This document shows, one piece after another, positions 19,029-28,602 of a stretch of 64,000 nt of DNA (position 1 is the first letter of the stretch; the number at the start of each line of letters is the position of its first letter). The notes beneath the pieces were generated by a model. That model did no database searches, was not told where the DNA came from, and worked only from the letters and a program-made list of their open reading frames with translations. This DNA comes from Roseivivax sp. GX 12232 (GTDB lineage Bacteria > Pseudomonadota > Alphaproteobacteria > Rhodobacterales > Rhodobacteraceae). The stretch lies in the NCBI RefSeq assembly GCF_021272185.1, contig NZ_JAJSEC010000002.1, forward strand, positions 124,001-188,000. Direction: 5' to 3'. A program made the translations under genes and the position numbers.

Positions 19029-19145
19029 GCCGGCGCGCGGGGAGCGGGCCTTGGGCGGCGCGGCAAAGGGCCCTCAGCGGGCCAAGGGGCAGGGGGCGCA
19101 CCCCCCGGCCACCGCGGCCCGCCGGGCCCTGACGGGAGCGGCGAG

Positions 19146-19325
19146 ATGCTGAAGTTCGCCCTCCTGCCCGCCTTTCTGACCGGGGTTTTCTGCCTGGGCT
19201 TCTCGGTCGTGGTGAACGCCGTGGCCGGGGCCCTCGACCTCGGGGTCTTCCTGGGGATCTCGTTCCTCTCGGGGTTCCTCGGCAATATCTTCGCCCAGCT
19301 CGTCACCGGCAGGAGAAAGAAATGA
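19146..19325 (+). CDS. Small membrane protein, 59 aa, within suf cluster
   Basis: A short gene that is easy to miss: ATG GAT-free hydrophobic frame of 59 codons ending in TGA at 19323-19325. The product begins [13 protein letters not shown], has two hydrophobic segments at about residues 4-28 and 31-53, and ends in the basic tail GRRKK, so it should be a two-helix inner-membrane protein. Upstream GGGAGCGGCGAG gives a plausible Shine-Dalgarno. The stop overlaps the next start by ATGA, which strongly supports translation as part of the operon. I recognise no family; function unknown. Confidence 0.7.
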   Translation: MLKFALLPAFLTGVFCLGFSVVVNAVAGALDLGVFLGISFLSGFLGNIFAQLVTGRRKK

Positions 19326-19534
19326 GCGCCGAACTTCTGGCCTATCTGCTGCTGAAAAGCGCGGGCGCAGGCATCGGGGCGGCCATCGGCGCCTTCATCG
19401 GGCTGATGATCCGCGCCCGCCGGGGCAACCGGCAGGGCCTAATCATGGGCTCGATCACGCTGACCTCCATGGTGGCCGGCCTGGCCGCGCTGCTGTTCCT
19501 GATGATCATCAACTACGCGATGCTGCCGTCATGA
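19322..19534 (+). CDS. Small membrane protein, 70 aa, within suf cluster
   Basis: 70-residue protein with two hydrophobic segments, at about 10-31 (glycine-rich, [18 protein letters not shown]) and 43-66, joined by the basic loop RARRGNRQG. Predicted two-helix inner-membrane protein with no recognised domain. It is coupled by ATGA to both the 59-residue gene before it and the YbjQ-like gene after it, so the three small genes form a unit within the suf operon. It could form a hetero-oligomer with the 59-residue protein; that is inference. Confidence 0.75.
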   Translation: MSAELLAYLLLKSAGAGIGAAIGAFIGLMIRARRGNRQGLIMGSITLTSMVAGLAALLFLMIINYAMLPS

Positions 19535-19851
19535 TCCTGTCGACCACGCATACCCTCGAGGGCCGCCCGATCCGCGACTACCGCGGCATCGTCGTTGGTG
19601 AGGCGATCATGGGCGCCAATGTCTTCCGGGACTTCTTCGCCCAGGTCACCGATATCGTCGGCGGCCGCTCGGGCGCCTATGAGGCCAAGCTCGAGGATGC
19701 CCGCGACACCGCCATGCGCGAGCTGGAAGCCCGCGCGCGGCAGGCCGGGGCCAATGCCGTGGTCGGCATCGATATCGACTACGAGGTCGTGGGCGAGTCG
19801 ATGCTCATGGTCTCGGTCTCCGGCACCGCCGTCCTGGTGGAGGACATCTGA
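19531..19851 (+). CDS. YbjQ/UPF0145 heavy-metal-binding domain protein
   Basis: 106-residue cytosolic protein of the YbjQ (UPF0145) family, which forms pentamers and is annotated as a putative heavy-metal-binding domain without a proven function. Seen: the N-terminal [20 protein letters not shown], the [24 protein letters not shown] block and [16 protein letters not shown] with [13 protein letters not shown] at the end, all family hallmarks. It is coupled to the membrane-protein gene upstream and is followed after 3 bases by an FkbM-type methyltransferase. Position between sufB and sufC suggests a role in iron or metal handling, but this is only inference. Confidence 0.85.
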   Translation: MILSTTHTLEGRPIRDYRGIVVGEAIMGANVFRDFFAQVTDIVGGRSGAYEAKLEDARDTAMRELEARARQAGANAVVGIDIDYEVVGESMLMVSVSGTAVLVEDI

Positions 19852-19854
19852 GCC

Positions 19855-20751
19855 ATGGCCAAGGACCGCATCGAGGACAGCACCGAGGCCGAGATCCGCC
19901 GCCTGGCGGAGATCCTCGCGCCTGCGCGGCTGACCGAGATCGTGGACATCGGCGCCAATCCGACCGAACTGCCGGTCTACATGCCGCTGGTCGCGGCGGG
20001 GGCGGCCCGGGTCACCGGCTTCGAGCCGCAGCCCTCGGCCTTCGCGGAGCTGGCCGACCGGCAGGGCCCGCATGAGCGCTACCTGCCGCATGCGGTGGGC
20101 GACGGCACCGAAGGCACGCTGAACGTCTGCCGCTCGGGCGGCTTCACCTCGCTTTTCACGCCGGACCGTCGCGCGCAGGACTACCTGAACAAGCCGCGCT
20201 GGTCGCGCATGACCGAGGTCCGCGAGCGGATCGGGATCGAGACCCGGCGGCTCGACGACATCGCCGAGATCGAGCGGCTCGACCTCCTGAAGATCGACAT
20301 CCAGGGCGGCGAGCTGGCGGTTTTCGAGAACGGCCGGAGCCGGCTGGCGCGGACGCTGGCGGTGATCACCGAGGTGGCTTTCATGCCGCTTTACGAGGAT
20401 CAGCCGCTCCTGCACGACCAGATGCGCGAGCTGACGGGGCAGGGCTTCCAGCTGCACAGCTTCCTGAGCAGCGCGGGCGCGCAGATGCGCGAGGCGGCGG
20501 AGCTGCCGCTGAAGCCGCGCAGTCTTTCGCCGCAGCTTCTGGACGGCGACGCGCTGTTCCTGCGCGACCCGCGCGACATGCAGGACTTCTCGGAAGAGGA
20601 GCTGAAGCACTACGCGCTGATCGCCGCGGGCGCGCTGCGGCTGCCCGACCTGGTGGCGCGCTGCCTGCGCGCGCTGATCGGGCGCGGCGCGCTGCCCGAG
20701 ACGGCCTTTGCCGCCTATACCGAGATCCTGCAGGGGGCCGCGCGGCGATGA
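19855..20751 (+). CDS. FkbM family methyltransferase
   Basis: SAM-dependent methyltransferase-fold protein of 298 residues. Seen: motif I VDIGANPTELP (residues 30-40), the acidic end of the second strand in VTGFEPQPSAF, and the FkbM hallmark LLKIDIQGGELAVFENG in the middle. The C-terminal 60 residues are helical and not part of the core. FkbM proteins methylate sugars, polyketides or other small molecules; the substrate here is unknown. It lies 3 bases after the YbjQ-like gene and overlaps the next gene by ATGA, so it belongs to the suf-linked block. A direct role in Fe-S assembly is not known for the family. Confidence 0.85.
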   Translation: MAKDRIEDSTEAEIRRLAEILAPARLTEIVDIGANPTELPVYMPLVAAGAARVTGFEPQPSAFAELADRQGPHERYLPHAVGDGTEGTLNVCRSGGFTSLFTPDRRAQDYLNKPRWSRMTEVRERIGIETRRLDDIAEIERLDLLKIDIQGGELAVFENGRSRLARTLAVITEVAFMPLYEDQPLLHDQMRELTGQGFQLHSFLSSAGAQMREAAELPLKPRSLSPQLLDGDALFLRDPRDMQDFSEEELKHYALIAAGALRLPDLVARCLRALIGRGALPETAFAAYTEILQGAARR

Positions 20752-21350
20752 CCGGCACCGAGGTCATATCCCGCCCCGAGCTCACCATGCCCGAGGCCGA
20801 GGCCGCGCTTCTGCGCGCCGAATACGCCCGCGCCGAGGTGATCCTCGAATACGGCTCGGGCGGCTCCACGGTGCTGGCGGGCGAGATGCCCGGCAAGCAG
20901 GTGACCTCGGTCGAATCCGACCCCGACTGGGCGCGGATGATGCAGGGCTGGTTCGCCGCCCATCCGCCCGCCGAGGGGACCCAGGTCGAGGTGCTCTGGT
21001 CCGACATCGGCGCCACCCGCGAATGGGGGCACCCGGTCGATGACACCGAATGGAAGCGCTACCCGCGCTACCCGCTCGAGGTCTGGACCAAGGAAGGCTT
21101 TCGCCAGCCGCAGGTGGTGCTGGTGGACGGCCGATTCCGGCAGGGCTGCGCGCTCGCCGCGAAATTCCTGGCCCGGACCCCTCTCACGCTGCTCTTCGAT
21201 GATTACGTGCAGCGCAGGCATTACCACCAGGTCGAGGAATTCCTCGGCCCCCCAGAGATCACGGGCCGCATGGCCCGGTTCGAGATCATCCCGGAGCCCA
21301 TCCCGCCCGCGCGGCTGCTCCGGATCATGCAGTTGATGGTGCGCCCCTGA
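20748..21350 (+). CDS. SAM-binding-fold protein, putative methyltransferase
   Basis: 200-residue protein with a Rossmann-like glycine motif ILEYGSGGSTVLAG (about residues 32-45), the acidic strand end VTSVESDPDWARMM, and PQVVLVDGRFRQGCAL, where an aspartate follows strand 4. These fit a class I methyltransferase fold, but some relatives are annotated only as hypothetical and the catalytic motif is not diagnostic. It is coupled by ATGA to the FkbM gene upstream and is 37 bases before sufC. Two different methyltransferase-fold genes side by side inside a suf operon are unusual; a shared substrate is a plausible but untested idea. Confidence 0.75.
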   Translation: MTGTEVISRPELTMPEAEAALLRAEYARAEVILEYGSGGSTVLAGEMPGKQVTSVESDPDWARMMQGWFAAHPPAEGTQVEVLWSDIGATREWGHPVDDTEWKRYPRYPLEVWTKEGFRQPQVVLVDGRFRQGCALAAKFLARTPLTLLFDDYVQRRHYHQVEEFLGPPEITGRMARFEIIPEPIPPARLLRIMQLMVRP

Positions 21351-21387
21351 GGCCTGGCACCGAAGGACAAGGACAAAGGACGAAGAG

Positions 21388-22142
<755 letters not shown>

Positions 22143-22143
<1 letters not shown>

Positions 22144-23426
22144 TGGCTCAACCGCAGGTGAAATTCGACGCGACCGAGGAACGGCTCGCGGCGCTCTCGC
22201 TGCCCGAGGGCGGCTGGAGCGAGGCGGCCCGCCGGGACGCCCTGGCGCGGGTCCGCGCCATAGGGCTGCCGCATGCCCGCGACGAATACTGGAAGTACAC
22301 CAAACCCGCGACGCTGGTCGCCCCCGAGGCGCCCCATGCGGCGCTCTTCGACAGCGGCGAGGCGCCGCTCTTTGACGCGGTGGACCGGCTGAAGGTGGTC
22401 TTCGTGGACGGCGTCTTCGATGCCGAGGCCTCGGACGACCTCTCGCTCGCCGGGATCGAGATCGAGCGTCTCGGCACCAGCGGCGCCGACATCCACTGGG
22501 CCAAGGACCTCTACGGCCGGCTCGAGCTGGCCGGCCAGGACCCGGTCGCCCGGCCGCTGGCGGCGCTCAACACCGCTTTCGCGACCGACGGCGTGCTGAT
22601 CCGCGCCACCGGCAAGGCGGCGAAGCCCGTGAACCTGGTTTATCGCCATAAATCCGAGACTTCGGATGCGATCCTGCATCACTGCATCAAGGTCGAAGAG
22701 GGCGCGGAGCTGACCGTTCTGGAGAATGGCCCGGCGGCAGCGCGCTTCAACAAGGCGATGGAGGTCGAGGTCGCGGACAACGCCACCTTCCACCACATCC
22801 GCGCCCAGGGCCGCGACCACGAGCGCCGCGCCGCGACGCATCTTTTCGCGCGCCTCGGGCAGGAGTCGGTCTTCAAGTCCTTCACCCTGACCGCCAACGG
22901 CAAGCTGACCCGCAACGAGGTGGTGATCGAGCTGACCGGCGACGACGCGGTGGCCCATGTCGCTGGCGCCTGCATGGGCGACGGCGACTTCCACCACGAC
23001 GACACGGTCTTCGTCACCCATGACGCGGTGAACTGCGAAAGCCGGCAGGTCTTCAAGAAGGTGCTGCGCAACGGCGCGCGCGGGGTCTTCCAGGGCAAGA
23101 TCCTGGTGAAGCCCGGCGCCCAGCAGACCGACGGCTACCAGATCAGCCAGTCGCTGCTGCTCGACGAGGACAGCGAGTTCGACGCCAAGCCCGAGCTCGA
23201 GATCTACGCTGACGACGTGGCCTGCTCGCATGGCTCGACCTCCGGCGCGATCGACGAGGAGGCGCTGTTCTACCTGCGTTCGCGCGGGGTGCCGGTGGGC
23301 CATGCCGAGGACCTTCTGACCCTGGCCTTCCTCGCCGAGGCGGTGCTCGAGATCGAGGACCACGACCTCCAGGACGAGATCAACGGCCGGATCGAGGCCT
23401 GGCTCCTGAGACGCCGGGCCGCCTGA
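22143..23426 (+). CDS. sufD: Fe-S cluster assembly protein SufD
   Basis: SufB paralogue that completes the SufBC2D scaffold and is needed for iron entry; 427 residues. Seen: the N-terminal domain with GLPHARDEYWKYTKP, and the C-terminal beta-helix core with GDDAVAHVAGACMGDGDFHHDDTVFVTHDAVNCESRQ-like repeats and the closing DEEALFYLRSRGVPVGHAEDLLTLAFLAEAV. The start overlaps the sufC stop by one base, implying strict coupling. Four bases separate it from the first Yip1-type membrane gene. Confidence 0.95.
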
Positions 23427-23430
23427 TCCC

Positions 23431-23922
23431 GTGGCTGTCTCGACGGATATCCTGGCGAGCTATCGCGGGCCGGGGGCGGTGTTTCGTCGCCGCCTCGCCG
23501 CGGGCCCGCGCGAGGACCGGGCGCTGGCGCTGCTCATGGCGGCCTGCCTGCTCTACTTCCTCTCGCGGCTGCCGGCGCTGGCCCGCCAGGCGCATCTGGC
23601 CGGCGAAGAGCTGAACCCGCTTCTGGGCGGGGCGCTCTTCGGCTGGATCTTCATCGCGCCCCTGGTCTTCTACGGGCTGGCGGCGCTGAGCCATATCGTG
23701 CTGCGCGCCCTGGGCGGCCGCGGCAGCTGGTATGGCGCGCGGCTGGCGCTGTTCTGGAGCCTTCTTGCGGCAAGCCCGCTGGTGCTCCTGAACGGGCTGG
23801 TCGCGGGCTTCATCGCCGAGGGTCCGGCGCTGACGCTGGTCGGTCTGCTCTGGATCGGGGTCTTCCTCTGGTTCTGGATCACCGGCCTCAAGGTCGCCGA
23901 ATACGGCGAGGCCGTGGCATGA
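23431..23922 (+). CDS. Yip1-family membrane protein, 163 aa
   Basis: Inner-membrane protein of 163 residues with about four hydrophobic helices (residues about 31-50, 66-88, 106-128, 133-154) and the layout of bacterial Yip1-domain proteins. No catalytic motif. It starts with GTG four bases after sufD and overlaps the next Yip1 gene by ATGA. Function in bacteria is unknown. Similar paired membrane genes between sufD and sufS occur in related genomes as I recall, which would suggest a stable association; this needs a genome-neighbourhood comparison. Confidence 0.75.
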   Translation: MAVSTDILASYRGPGAVFRRRLAAGPREDRALALLMAACLLYFLSRLPALARQAHLAGEELNPLLGGALFGWIFIAPLVFYGLAALSHIVLRALGGRGSWYGARLALFWSLLAASPLVLLNGLVAGFIAEGPALTLVGLLWIGVFLWFWITGLKVAEYGEAVA

Positions 23923-24509
23923 GCGTCGCGGGCTTCCTCCAGCTCGCCTGGCAGAGCGTCGTGACCCCCCGCGAGGTGGCGCGCTGGCTCCTGTCGCTCC
24001 GGCTCGGGACCGAGGCGCTGCTCCATTCGGGCGCGCTGGCGCTGGTCCTGAACACGCTCTTCGTGCGCGCCGCGGCGCTGCAGGTGGCACCCGATCCCGC
24101 CATCGCGGCGTTCGTCGAACAGCCGCTGATCTTTTTCGGCGGGCTCGTGGGCATGCTGGCGCTCGGCACCCTGGCGCTGACCTGGGCGGGCCGGGCGATC
24201 GGCGGCACAGGGCAGATGCGCGACGTGGCGCTGCTCCTGATCTGGCTGCAGGCGCTTCGGGCGCTGGTCCAGGCGCTGATGCTGGTGCTGATGCCGATCC
24301 TTCCGGCGCTGGCGCTTCTGGTCTCCTTTGGGGCCGGGCTCATCGGGATCTGGCTCCTGATCAACTTCCTTGCCGAGGCCCATGGCTTCGCCTCGCGCGG
24401 CAAGGCCGCCTTCCTGCTGCTGATCGCGGTGGCCGGGCTGGCCGTGGGGCTGTCTTTTCTCTTCTCGCTCTTCGGGGCGACAGCAACCGGGATGAACGCG
24501 AATGTATGA
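23919..24509 (+). CDS. Yip1-family membrane protein, 196 aa
   Basis: Second Yip1-domain membrane protein, 196 residues, with about five hydrophobic segments. Seen: an N-terminal amphipathic stretch FLQLAWQSVVTPREVARWLLSL, typical of the family, followed by helices and the cytoplasmic loop WAGRAIGGTGQMRDVALLLIWLQALRA. It is coupled by ATGA to the preceding gene, and its end overlaps the sufS start by 8 bases, so it is certainly in the suf transcript. Function unknown. Confidence 0.78.
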   Translation: MSVAGFLQLAWQSVVTPREVARWLLSLRLGTEALLHSGALALVLNTLFVRAAALQVAPDPAIAAFVEQPLIFFGGLVGMLALGTLALTWAGRAIGGTGQMRDVALLLIWLQALRALVQALMLVLMPILPALALLVSFGAGLIGIWLLINFLAEAHGFASRGKAAFLLLIAVAGLAVGLSFLFSLFGATATGMNANV

Positions 24510-25722
24510 CGTGACCGAGATCCGCCGGGATTTTCCGATCCTGTCGCGGCAGGTGAACGGCAAGCCGCTGGTCTATCTCGACAACGGCGCCTCCGCGCAG
24601 AAGCCGCAGGTGGTGATCGACGCGGTGACGCGCGGCTATGCCGAGGAATATTCCAACGTCCACAGGGGCTTGCATTACCTTTCGAACCTCGCGACCGAGA
24701 AGTACGAGGGTGTGCGCGGGATCATCGCGCGCTTCCTCGGGGTCAGCGACGAAAGCCAGATCCTGCTCAACACCGGCACCACCCAGGGCATCAATACCGT
24801 CGCCTACGGCTGGGCCATGCCGCGCATGGAAGCGGGCGACGAGATCGTCCTGTCGGTCATGGAACACCACGCCAACATCGTGCCCTGGCACTTCCTGCGC
24901 GAACGCCAGGGCGTGGCGCTGAAATGGGTCGATGTGGACAGCCGCGGCGCGCTCGATCCGCAGGCGGTGATCGACGCCATCACCCCCAGGACCAAGCTCG
25001 TGGCGATCAGCCATCTGTCAAACGTGCTGGGCACCGTGGTCGACGTGAAGACGGTGATCGAGGCCGCCCATGCCAAGGGTGTGCCGGTCCTGGTCGACGG
25101 CAGCCAGGCGGCGGTGCATATGCCCGTGAACCTCGACGAGCTGGGCGCGGATTTCTACGCGATCACCGGGCATAAGCTATACGGACCAAGCGGTTCCGGG
25201 GCGATCTTCATCCATCGCGACAGGTTGGCCGAGATGCGGCCTTTCCTCGGCGGCGGCGACATGATCCGCGAGGTGCACAAGGACAGCGTGACCTATGCCG
25301 AGCCGCCGATGAAGTTCGAGGCGGGCACCCCCGGCATCGTGCAGACCATCGGGCTGGGCGTGGCGCTCGAATACCTCATGGATCTCGGCATGCAGAATGT
25401 CGCCAAGCACGAGGCGCAGCTGCGCGACTATGCCCGCGACAGGCTCGACGGGCTGAACTGGCTGAGCGTGCAGGGCACCACCGAGGACAAGGCGGCGATC
25501 TTCTCCTTTACCATGAACGGCGCCGCGCATGCCCATGATATCTCGACCATTCTCGACAAGAAGGGCGTGGCCGTCCGGGCCGGGCATCACTGCGCCGGAC
25601 CACTCATGGATTTCCTCGGCGTGACAGGCACTTGCCGGGCGTCCTTCGGTCTTTACAACACCGAGGCCGAGGTCGACGCGCTGATCGATGCGCTGGAACT
25701 GGCACACGACCTTTTCGGCTGA
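24502..25722 (+). CDS. sufS: Cysteine desulfurase SufS
   Basis: Type II PLP-dependent desulfurase of 406 residues that feeds sulfur to the Suf scaffold. Seen: VYLDNGASAQKP, the internal TTQGINTVAYGW, the PLP lysine Lys225 in ITGHKLYGPSG, VDGSQAAVHM with the PLP-contacting Asp, and the active-site Cys364 in RAGHHCAGPLM on the short loop of type II enzymes. Such enzymes need SufE or SufU as acceptor; neither gene, nor sufA or sufT, is found next to it here, so they must lie elsewhere. The start overlaps the upstream Yip1 gene by 8 bases. Confidence 0.95.
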   Translation: MYDVTEIRRDFPILSRQVNGKPLVYLDNGASAQKPQVVIDAVTRGYAEEYSNVHRGLHYLSNLATEKYEGVRGIIARFLGVSDESQILLNTGTTQGINTVAYGWAMPRMEAGDEIVLSVMEHHANIVPWHFLRERQGVALKWVDVDSRGALDPQAVIDAITPRTKLVAISHLSNVLGTVVDVKTVIEAAHAKGVPVLVDGSQAAVHMPVNLDELGADFYAITGHKLYGPSGSGAIFIHRDRLAEMRPFLGGGDMIREVHKDSVTYAEPPMKFEAGTPGIVQTIGLGVALEYLMDLGMQNVAKHEAQLRDYARDRLDGLNWLSVQGTTEDKAAIFSFTMNGAAHAHDISTILDKKGVAVRAGHHCAGPLMDFLGVTGTCRASFGLYNTEAEVDALIDALELAHDLFG

Positions 25723-25788
25723 GCCGGTTGTATCCTGAGGGGGGCTCCTTAAGGTAGCGCGCGATTGCCACAGACCTTGGAGCCGCCC

Positions 25789-26811
25789 ATGCCCGCGCCC
25801 GCGCCGCTGACCGACGCCGACCAAATCTCCGACATCGCCTTTGGCTTCATGGGGTCCAAGGCCTTGTTCACGGCGCTCGATCTGGGGCTCTTCACGGCGC
25901 TGGCCGACGGCCCGCTCGACGCCGAAGGGGCGGGCCGCGCGGCGGGGATCCATCCCGACCGGGCCGCGACGCTCCTGACCGCGCTGGCGGGCCTCGGCCT
26001 CGTCACCGTCGAGAACGGGCGTTTCGCCAATGCGCCTGCCGCGGATGCTTTCCTCGTGAAAGGGGCGAAATACGACTTCGGCGACTACCTGCGCCTGCAG
26101 GTGGGCCGGCAGATGTATCGCCTGCTCGACCAGCTTGGCCCGGCGCTGACCGGCGCGCTGCCCGAGGGCGCCACCGACAGTTACGAGAGCTGGTTCAGCG
26201 ACCCCGAGGAGGCGCGGCTTTACTCCGAAAGCCAGCACGCGGGCTCGGCTGGCCCCGCGCGGCAGCTCGCCAAGAAGGTCGACCTTTCCGAGGCGCGGCA
26301 CCTGCTCGACGTGGGCGGCGGCACCGGGGCCTTCGCGATCGGGCTCTGCAAGGCTTATCCCGAGCTGCGCGTGACGATCCTCGATTTCCCCAATGTCGCC
26401 AAGCTCGGCCGTGCCTATATCGCCGACGCGGGCCTGTCGGACCGGATCGACTACGTGGAGGGCAACGCCATCGAGGCGGCCTGGCCCGAGGGGCTCGACG
26501 CCGTGCTGATGTCCTATCTCTTCTCGGGCGTGCCGGGCGAGGCGCAGCCGCGGCTGCTCGACAAGGCGCGCGCGGCGCTGAACCCCGGCGGGCTGGTCAT
26601 GGTGCACGACTTCATCGTGAACGCGAACCGCGAGGGCCCGCGGCTGGCCGCGCTCTGGCAGCTCCAGCACACTGCCTTCACTCCCGAGGCGCGGTCGAAC
26701 GACACCGACAGCCTGGCGGCGCTGATCAGCGAGGCGGGCTTCGAGACGCCCGAGATCGGGCCGATGATCCCCGAGATGACCATGCTCGCCCTGGCCCGGA
26801 AGGCCGGCTGA
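25789..26811 (+). CDS. SAM-dependent O-methyltransferase-like protein
   Basis: 340-residue protein with the two-part build of plant-type O-methyltransferases and bacterial relatives such as CrtF: an N-terminal winged-helix dimerisation domain (about 10-85, IAFGFMGSKALFTALDLGLF) and a C-terminal Rossmann domain with motif I LLDVGGGTGAFA (172-183), then LRVTILDFPNV and MVHDFIVN. No crt, bch or other biosynthetic genes are adjacent, so the substrate is unknown. The ATG at 25789 has GGAG six bases upstream; an earlier TTG frame start lacks support. It follows sufS by 66 bases and may be the last gene of that transcript; a hairpin lies just after its stop. Confidence 0.82.
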   Translation: MPAPAPLTDADQISDIAFGFMGSKALFTALDLGLFTALADGPLDAEGAGRAAGIHPDRAATLLTALAGLGLVTVENGRFANAPAADAFLVKGAKYDFGDYLRLQVGRQMYRLLDQLGPALTGALPEGATDSYESWFSDPEEARLYSESQHAGSAGPARQLAKKVDLSEARHLLDVGGGTGAFAIGLCKAYPELRVTILDFPNVAKLGRAYIADAGLSDRIDYVEGNAIEAAWPEGLDAVLMSYLFSGVPGEAQPRLLDKARAALNPGGLVMVHDFIVNANREGPRLAALWQLQHTAFTPEARSNDTDSLAALISEAGFETPEIGPMIPEMTMLALARKAG

Positions 26812-26818
26812 GCGCGCG

Positions 26819-26842
26819 GGCGCGGGAATTTTTTCCCGCGCC
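26819..26842. terminator. Hairpin after the suf-linked methyltransferase
   Basis: GGCGCGGGAA and TTCCCGCGCC form a perfect 10-bp stem with a TTTT loop, starting seven bases after the stop codon. There is no T-run after the stem, so termination is probable but not certain. Confidence 0.5.
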
Positions 26843-26891
26843 GGTGATCCGCCTTGCGTCCGCCCGGCCAAGCCGTTACCTAGCGCGCAAC

Positions 26892-26968
<77 letters not shown>

Positions 26969-27293
26969 CTTACTTCCCTGAAAGTTTAGCGATTTTTCGG
27001 TCGTGATTTTTTACGGTGCGGCTTTGGTGCGGTTTCGGTGCGGAAACGATTACTGATCGTCGCCCATCGCGAGAAGCTTGGCGCTTTTCGGAACGGTCAT
27101 CACAGCGGGGCGTCGACAGGGACGCGTTAGCTCCCTTCTGGACCGAGCTTCAGGCTCCAAAATGTGCCCTTCGCCGAAGCTCACGCCCGCGACGCATTAG
27201 CCCTGGACCCCCACCGGGCCTCCAAATTTGCACAATCTTCCGGTAAGACATCCGCAAATCCCGGGGTCTCCCGGGGAGAGTTGCGAGGCAGAG
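26969..27293. other. AT-richer non-coding stretch after tRNA-Arg
   Basis: 325 bases without a convincing gene. The first 80 are clearly less GC-rich than the surroundings (for example GATTTTTCGGTCGTGATTTT) and contain three spaced GGTGCGG units within 27001-27048. This could be residue of an excised element at the tRNA, but no integrase or second att copy is seen. Confidence 0.5.
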
Positions 27294-27509
27294 ATGAACG
27301 CGAACCAGATCGTCAACATGGTCGTCCGCATGGTCATGCGGAAGCTGATCGGCCGAGGCGTGAACGCCGGGATGGACCGCGCCTTCGGCAAGGGCAAGAG
27401 CCCCGAGGAGATGACCCCCGAAGAGCGGCGCCGTGCCAAGACCGCCAAGCGCCAGACCCGGCAGGCCGGCAAGGCCATGCGCGCCGCGCGCCGCATCGGG
27501 CGGTTCTGA
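27294..27509 (+). CDS. Small basic conserved hypothetical protein, 71 aa
   Basis: 71-residue, strongly basic, helical protein of unknown function. It begins MNANQIVNMVVRMVMRKLIGRGVNAGMD and ends in an arginine/lysine-rich helix with TPEERRRAKTAKRQTRQAGKAMR. The start at 27294 follows GGCAGAG; a strong terminator follows 30 bases after the stop, showing that it is transcribed as a unit. The basic C-terminus suggests nucleic-acid or membrane-surface contact, but nothing specific supports either. Confidence 0.75.
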   Translation: MNANQIVNMVVRMVMRKLIGRGVNAGMDRAFGKGKSPEEMTPEERRRAKTAKRQTRQAGKAMRAARRIGRF

Positions 27510-27539
27510 GCGGGTCGGATTTGCGCTGAGAGATTGGAG

Positions 27540-27575
27540 AGACCCCGGCGGCGGAGGCGCAGCCGGGGTCTTTGT
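27540..27575 (+). terminator. Rho-independent terminator of the 71-aa gene
   Basis: AGACCCCGGC and GCCGGGGTCT form a perfect 10-bp stem with a 12-base loop, followed by TTTGT. Positioned 30 bases after the stop codon at 27509. Confidence 0.8.
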
Positions 27576-27737
27576 ATGCGTCTGAGGGGGCCGCGCGCGC
27601 GGCGCGACGCCAGCAGGCCAGATGGCGCGAGACCGGACTCCCTGTGAGCGTCAGACCCGGTGCAGCTTCAGCCCAGCGAGCGTCAGGGCAGGGCGCCCGG
27701 GGGCCTGAACCGGCCCCCGGGGCTCCAAGCCCACCGC

Positions 27738-28304
27738 TCAATAGGCCTCGACGTAGACCACCTGGCGCGTCGCTGGCTCGACCACCACGAGCTGGTCGTT
27801 CACCGGCACGTAGCGATAGGCGCTCTCGGGCACCTCGTAGAGCAGCACGTCCTGCGGGATCACCGCGCCCGATTCGATCACCAGTTCGCGCTCGACCGGG
27901 CTTACCGGGTTGGCGCGCGCATAGGCCAGGACCGGGGTATAGGCCGGGTCGACGACCACATCGGCCTCCTCGTCGGCCTTGATCACGGCGATGACCCGGG
28001 CGTTGCTCCAGTCGTAGCGGGTGACGGAGACGCGGTCGAAGTTGACGTCGAGCGTCGCCTTCTGCACCCAGCCCTGCGCGCCGTTGTAGCTGACGCGGCA
28101 CCAGTCGACGGCCTCGAGGCAGGTCTCGACGGTGAACTCCGCCTCGGCGGGGATGGTCGCGGCCACGGCGGCGCCGCTTTCGGGCGTGACCTGGATCTCG
28201 AGGGCGTAATCCTCGGAGGTGGTCACCGCCTGGGCCGCGATCGGGGCGGCGATGGCGGCGGACAGGGCGGTGCCGGCGATCAGGAACTTGGCGTTGGTCA
28301 GCAT
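27738..28304 (-). CDS. Secreted SH3-like/DUF1236 protein
   Basis: 188-residue exported protein. Seen: a signal peptide, MLTNAKFLIAGTALSAAIAAPIAAQA, with cleavage expected after AQA near residue 26; an SH3-like stretch containing two cysteines (TCLEAVDWCRVSYNGAQGWVQ) that could form a disulfide; and a C-terminal DUF1236 segment with VPVNDQLVVVEPATRQVVYV. DUF1236 proteins are periplasmic and of unknown function. The start at 28304 was chosen because the signal peptide begins there and GGGAGCAGAG lies upstream; a longer frame would bury it. The gene stands alone. Confidence 0.82.
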   Translation of the reverse strand: MLTNAKFLIAGTALSAAIAAPIAAQAVTTSEDYALEIQVTPESGAAVAATIPAEAEFTVETCLEAVDWCRVSYNGAQGWVQKATLDVNFDRVSVTRYDWSNARVIAVIKADEEADVVVDPAYTPVLAYARANPVSPVERELVIESGAVIPQDVLLYEVPESAYRYVPVNDQLVVVEPATRQVVYVEAY

Positions 28305-28602
28305 TTCTCTGCTCCCATGATGACAGTCGCGACCCGATGCGGGCCGGATGCGGTGCCAATCCGCGAGCCATGAGCGGCGTTCCCTCGGGGGTGGGGGGAG
28401 GCGTGGTGCCGGGCGGAAAGTCGCCGATAGGAGGAGATTGTCGCGGGCGGGTTCCCGCTTGGGTTGCCGGTTTGTCGGGCGCTGTGGCGCGGGGGACAGC
28501 AAGGTTCAGCGCAGAGTGGGGGGAGAGAGCTGCCGTCGAACCCTTAATTCAGCCGGCCCGCCCGAGGATCAGCGCGCCACAGACCGGCCGCGCCGCCCCG
28601 CC

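Noticed and set aside
27016-27246. Possible 76-codon gene after tRNA-Arg
   Set aside because: No Shine-Dalgarno, low-complexity basic product, and it lies in the AT-shifted stretch that looks non-coding.
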